Origin: an uncultured Actinomyces sp.
Lineage (GTDB): Bacteria; Actinomycetota; Actinomycetes; Actinomycetales; Actinomycetaceae
Assembly (NCBI GenBank): GCA_946998115.1
Contig: CAMPYB010000006.1
Span: 1 to 54,877 of the forward strand
Length of the DNA stretch: 54,877 nt
Direction of reading: 5' to 3'
A model generated the notes under the pieces. The model did not search any database. It saw only the letters and a program-made list of their open reading frames with translations, and had not been told where the DNA came from. The translations under genes and the position numbers were made by a program. Below, piece after piece: positions 53,634-54,877 of this stretch (positions are counted from its first letter, which is position 1; every line of letters starts with the position of its first letter).

Positions 53634-54053
53634 ATGAATAATAAAAAATGTACAGGAAAATTATTAGTAAGTGGTGATAAAGGTGTGCATAAAAATGCTA
53701 ATAAATTTATAGGATTATTAGGTGAAGATATTGCATGCGAATATTTAAAAAATAATAGTTGGATAATTTGTGAACGTAATATTTACTATAAATGTGGTGA
53801 AATAGATATTATTGCATTAGATGGTGAAGTTTTAGTTTTTATTGAGGTAAAAACCAGAACTAATAATAAATTTGGTGGTTCGCTAAGTGCAATTACAAAG
53901 AAAAAATTACAAACGTTAAATAAGTTATCCACAATTTGGATAAATGAAAATAAAAAATATTCTTTTACATCCTTCAGAATAGATGCAATTTTGATTGATA
54001 TTAATAAGTCGTTAATTGGCAGTATAAATCATTTTAAAGGGATAAAAATATGA
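53634..54053 (+). CDS. YraN/UPF0102 family restriction-like protein
   Basis: A 139-residue YraN family protein with a restriction-endonuclease-like fold. The family motif is GEDIACEYLKNNSW, then CGEIDIIALDGEVLVFIEVKTR, with the acidic and Lys positions of a PD-(D/E)xK-type site. Its biological role is not established; it is often placed with comM and dprA, suggesting DNA processing. The N-terminus is extended by about 20 residues compared with many homologues, so an internal start is possible. The stop overlaps the comM start by four bases (ATGA), so they are coupled. Confidence 0.88.
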   Translation: MNNKKCTGKLLVSGDKGVHKNANKFIGLLGEDIACEYLKNNSWIICERNIYYKCGEIDIIALDGEVLVFIEVKTRTNNKFGGSLSAITKKKLQTLNKLSTIWINENKKYSFTSFRIDAILIDINKSLIGSINHFKGIKI

Positions 54054-54877
54054 TAAATAAATATGGAACTGCTCTTTCAGTGTCATTGTTGGGAATTAAT
54101 GGTCAAATTATTAAAGTTGAAACTGACATTATTGGTGGTTTGCCTAAGTTTACTATTATAGGTTTACCTGATATATCTTTGAAAGAAGCAAAATATAGAG
54201 TTAGTTCGTCTTTTAATTATTGTGGAATAAATATAAAAGCAGCAAATATTACAGTGAATTTATCGCCAGCTTCTATATATAAAACAGGCAGTGGTTTTGA
54301 TTTAGCTATTGCAATGTCTATATTAAATGCCAGTAATATTGTGAATAATAATATAAAAAATTGGATTTTTATTGCAGAATTAGGTTTAGATGGCAGATTA
54401 TATCCAGTTAAAGGTATTTTACCTATGGTAAATGTTGCTTATAAAAATGGTTATAAAAATATTTTTGTAGCAACAGATTCTAAAAATGAAGCTAAATTAG
54501 TTTCTAATATGAATATAATTTCTGCTGATAATATTGTTGAGGTTATAAATTTTTTTGGAGGAAATTTACCTGTACCTAAATATGAATTATTTGATAAAAG
54601 TTATGATGATAATAATATTAATCAAAATATTAAATTGTGTGACTTTAAAAATATAAAAGGTAATGCTTTAGGTAAATATGCTTTAGAAATAGCTGCAACA
54701 GGTGGGCACAATGTATTTATGTTTGGTACTGCAGGTAGTGGGAAAACTATGCTTGCTAAATCTTTACCTACTATTCTTCCTAAATTGTCTATTGAAGATT
54801 CAATAGAAGTAACGTCTATTTACTCTATAGCTGGAAAATATAAGCAAAACGAGTTAATTAGTGTGCCACCTTTTTTT
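54050..54877 (+). CDS. ComM/YifB family Mg-chelatase-like AAA+ protein, 3'-truncated by window edge
   Basis: The first 276 residues of a ComM/YifB-like protein. The N-terminal ChlI-type domain reads GGLPKFTIIGLPDISLKEAK, then ITVNLSPA and GFDLAIAMSIL. The AAA+ domain follows with Walker A GTAGSGKT near residue 230. No stop occurs before the window end. ComM is a branch-migration helicase that helps integrate DNA in natural transformation; in actinobacteria the set yraN-comM-dprA is conserved. The start ATG 54050 overlaps the yraN stop (ATGA). Confidence 0.9.
   Translation, partial: MINKYGTALSVSLLGINGQIIKVETDIIGGLPKFTIIGLPDISLKEAKYRVSSSFNYCGINIKAANITVNLSPASIYKTGSGFDLAIAMSILNASNIVNNNIKNWIFIAELGLDGRLYPVKGILPMVNVAYKNGYKNIFVATDSKNEAKLVSNMNIISADNIVEVINFFGGNLPVPKYELFDKSYDDNNINQNIKLCDFKNIKGNALGKYALEIAATGGHNVFMFGTAGSGKTMLAKSLPTILPKLSIEDSIEVTSIYSIAGKYKQNELISVPPFF

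Noticed and set aside
53925..53933. Perfect DnaA-box sequence TTATCCACA
   Set aside because: It lies inside yraN coding sequence as a single copy with no cluster, no dnaA/dnaN and no AT-rich unwinding element. One such 9-mer in about 55 kb of AT-rich DNA is easily chance.
1..54877. tRNA, rRNA, CRISPR arrays, insertion sequences, prophage or toxin-antitoxin genes
   Set aside because: I looked in all intergenic gaps and at gene content on both strands. No cloverleaf-like sequence, spaced direct repeats, transposase, integrase or phage genes were seen.
1..54877. Altered genetic code or widespread pseudogenes suggested by the AT-rich, reduced look
   Set aside because: TGA, TAA and TAG all end full-length genes at expected places, and all recognised genes are of normal length apart from the two cut by the window edges.

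Overview
This window is a dense, AT-rich bacterial chromosome segment. By eye it is about one third G+C, with A/T strongly preferred at third codon positions. The gene content and order are those of an actinobacterium. The string rarA-rpsD-DUF948-alaS-ruvX-mltG, then efp-nusB, gmk-rpoZ-coaBC-priA-fmt-rsmB-rpe and uvrC, the block comF-hpf-secA, and the block polyprenyl synthase-rpoD-parE are all actinobacterial hallmarks. So are the helicase-dead PriA, the actinobacterial form of RpsD and ParE, and the Cys/His form of the UvrA zinc module. I infer a low-GC member of the class Actinomycetia, near Bifidobacteriales/Actinomycetales, probably host-associated and nutritionally dependent, because several biosynthetic genes normally found in these blocks are missing. 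No species can be named from the sequence alone. TGA and the other stops are used normally. No mobile element, CRISPR array, tRNA or rRNA gene is visible, and no gene-free stretch exceeds 300 bases.

Layout. Positions 1-24872 (+ strand) start with the 3' end of def. They continue with rarA, rpsD, two small membrane proteins, alaS, ruvX, mltG, a lone prepilin peptidase, efp, nusB, gmk, rpoZ, coaBC, priA, fmt, rsmB and rpe. Next come an FMN riboswitch driving a two-gene riboflavin-type ABC importer (ribX, ribY), a yybP-ykoY (Mn2+) riboswitch driving a TerC-family exporter, and uvrA and uvrC. Positions 24887-30046 (- strand) hold a five-gene membrane/MoxR cluster: a GPDPase-like membrane protein, DUF4129, DUF4350, MoxR ATPase and DUF58. 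Positions 30194-40010 (+) hold comF, hpf, secA, a ROK glucokinase, an acyltransferase, a PPi-dependent phosphofructokinase and a PASTA-containing Ser/Thr kinase. Positions 40241-46214 (-) hold one pyrimidine operon, transcribed pyrC-pyrK-pyrD-pyrF-pyrE-pyrB-pyrI from a clear promoter and a leader that looks like a transcription attenuator. A polyprenyl synthase (-) lies upstream of it. Positions 47634-54877 (+) hold a UspA-like protein, the primary sigma factor, parE, aspS, yraN and the 5' part of a comM/yifB gene that runs off the window.

How it fits together. Most genes are housekeeping: translation (rpsD, alaS, aspS, efp, fmt, def, rsmB, hpf), transcription (rpoZ, nusB, rpoD), replication and repair (rarA, priA, parE, uvrA, uvrC, ruvX), envelope and secretion (mltG, secA, plsC, PASTA kinase, polyprenyl synthase), glycolysis (glucokinase, PPi-PFK), CoA synthesis and UMP synthesis. 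The most interesting features are regulatory or concern gene loss. A riboflavin-type importer sits under an FMN riboswitch exactly where relatives keep riboflavin biosynthesis genes. The aro, metK, mihF and mtrAB-lpqB genes are absent from their usual places. The pyr operon leader contains mutually exclusive terminator and antiterminator helices plus an overlapping 21-codon leader ORF.
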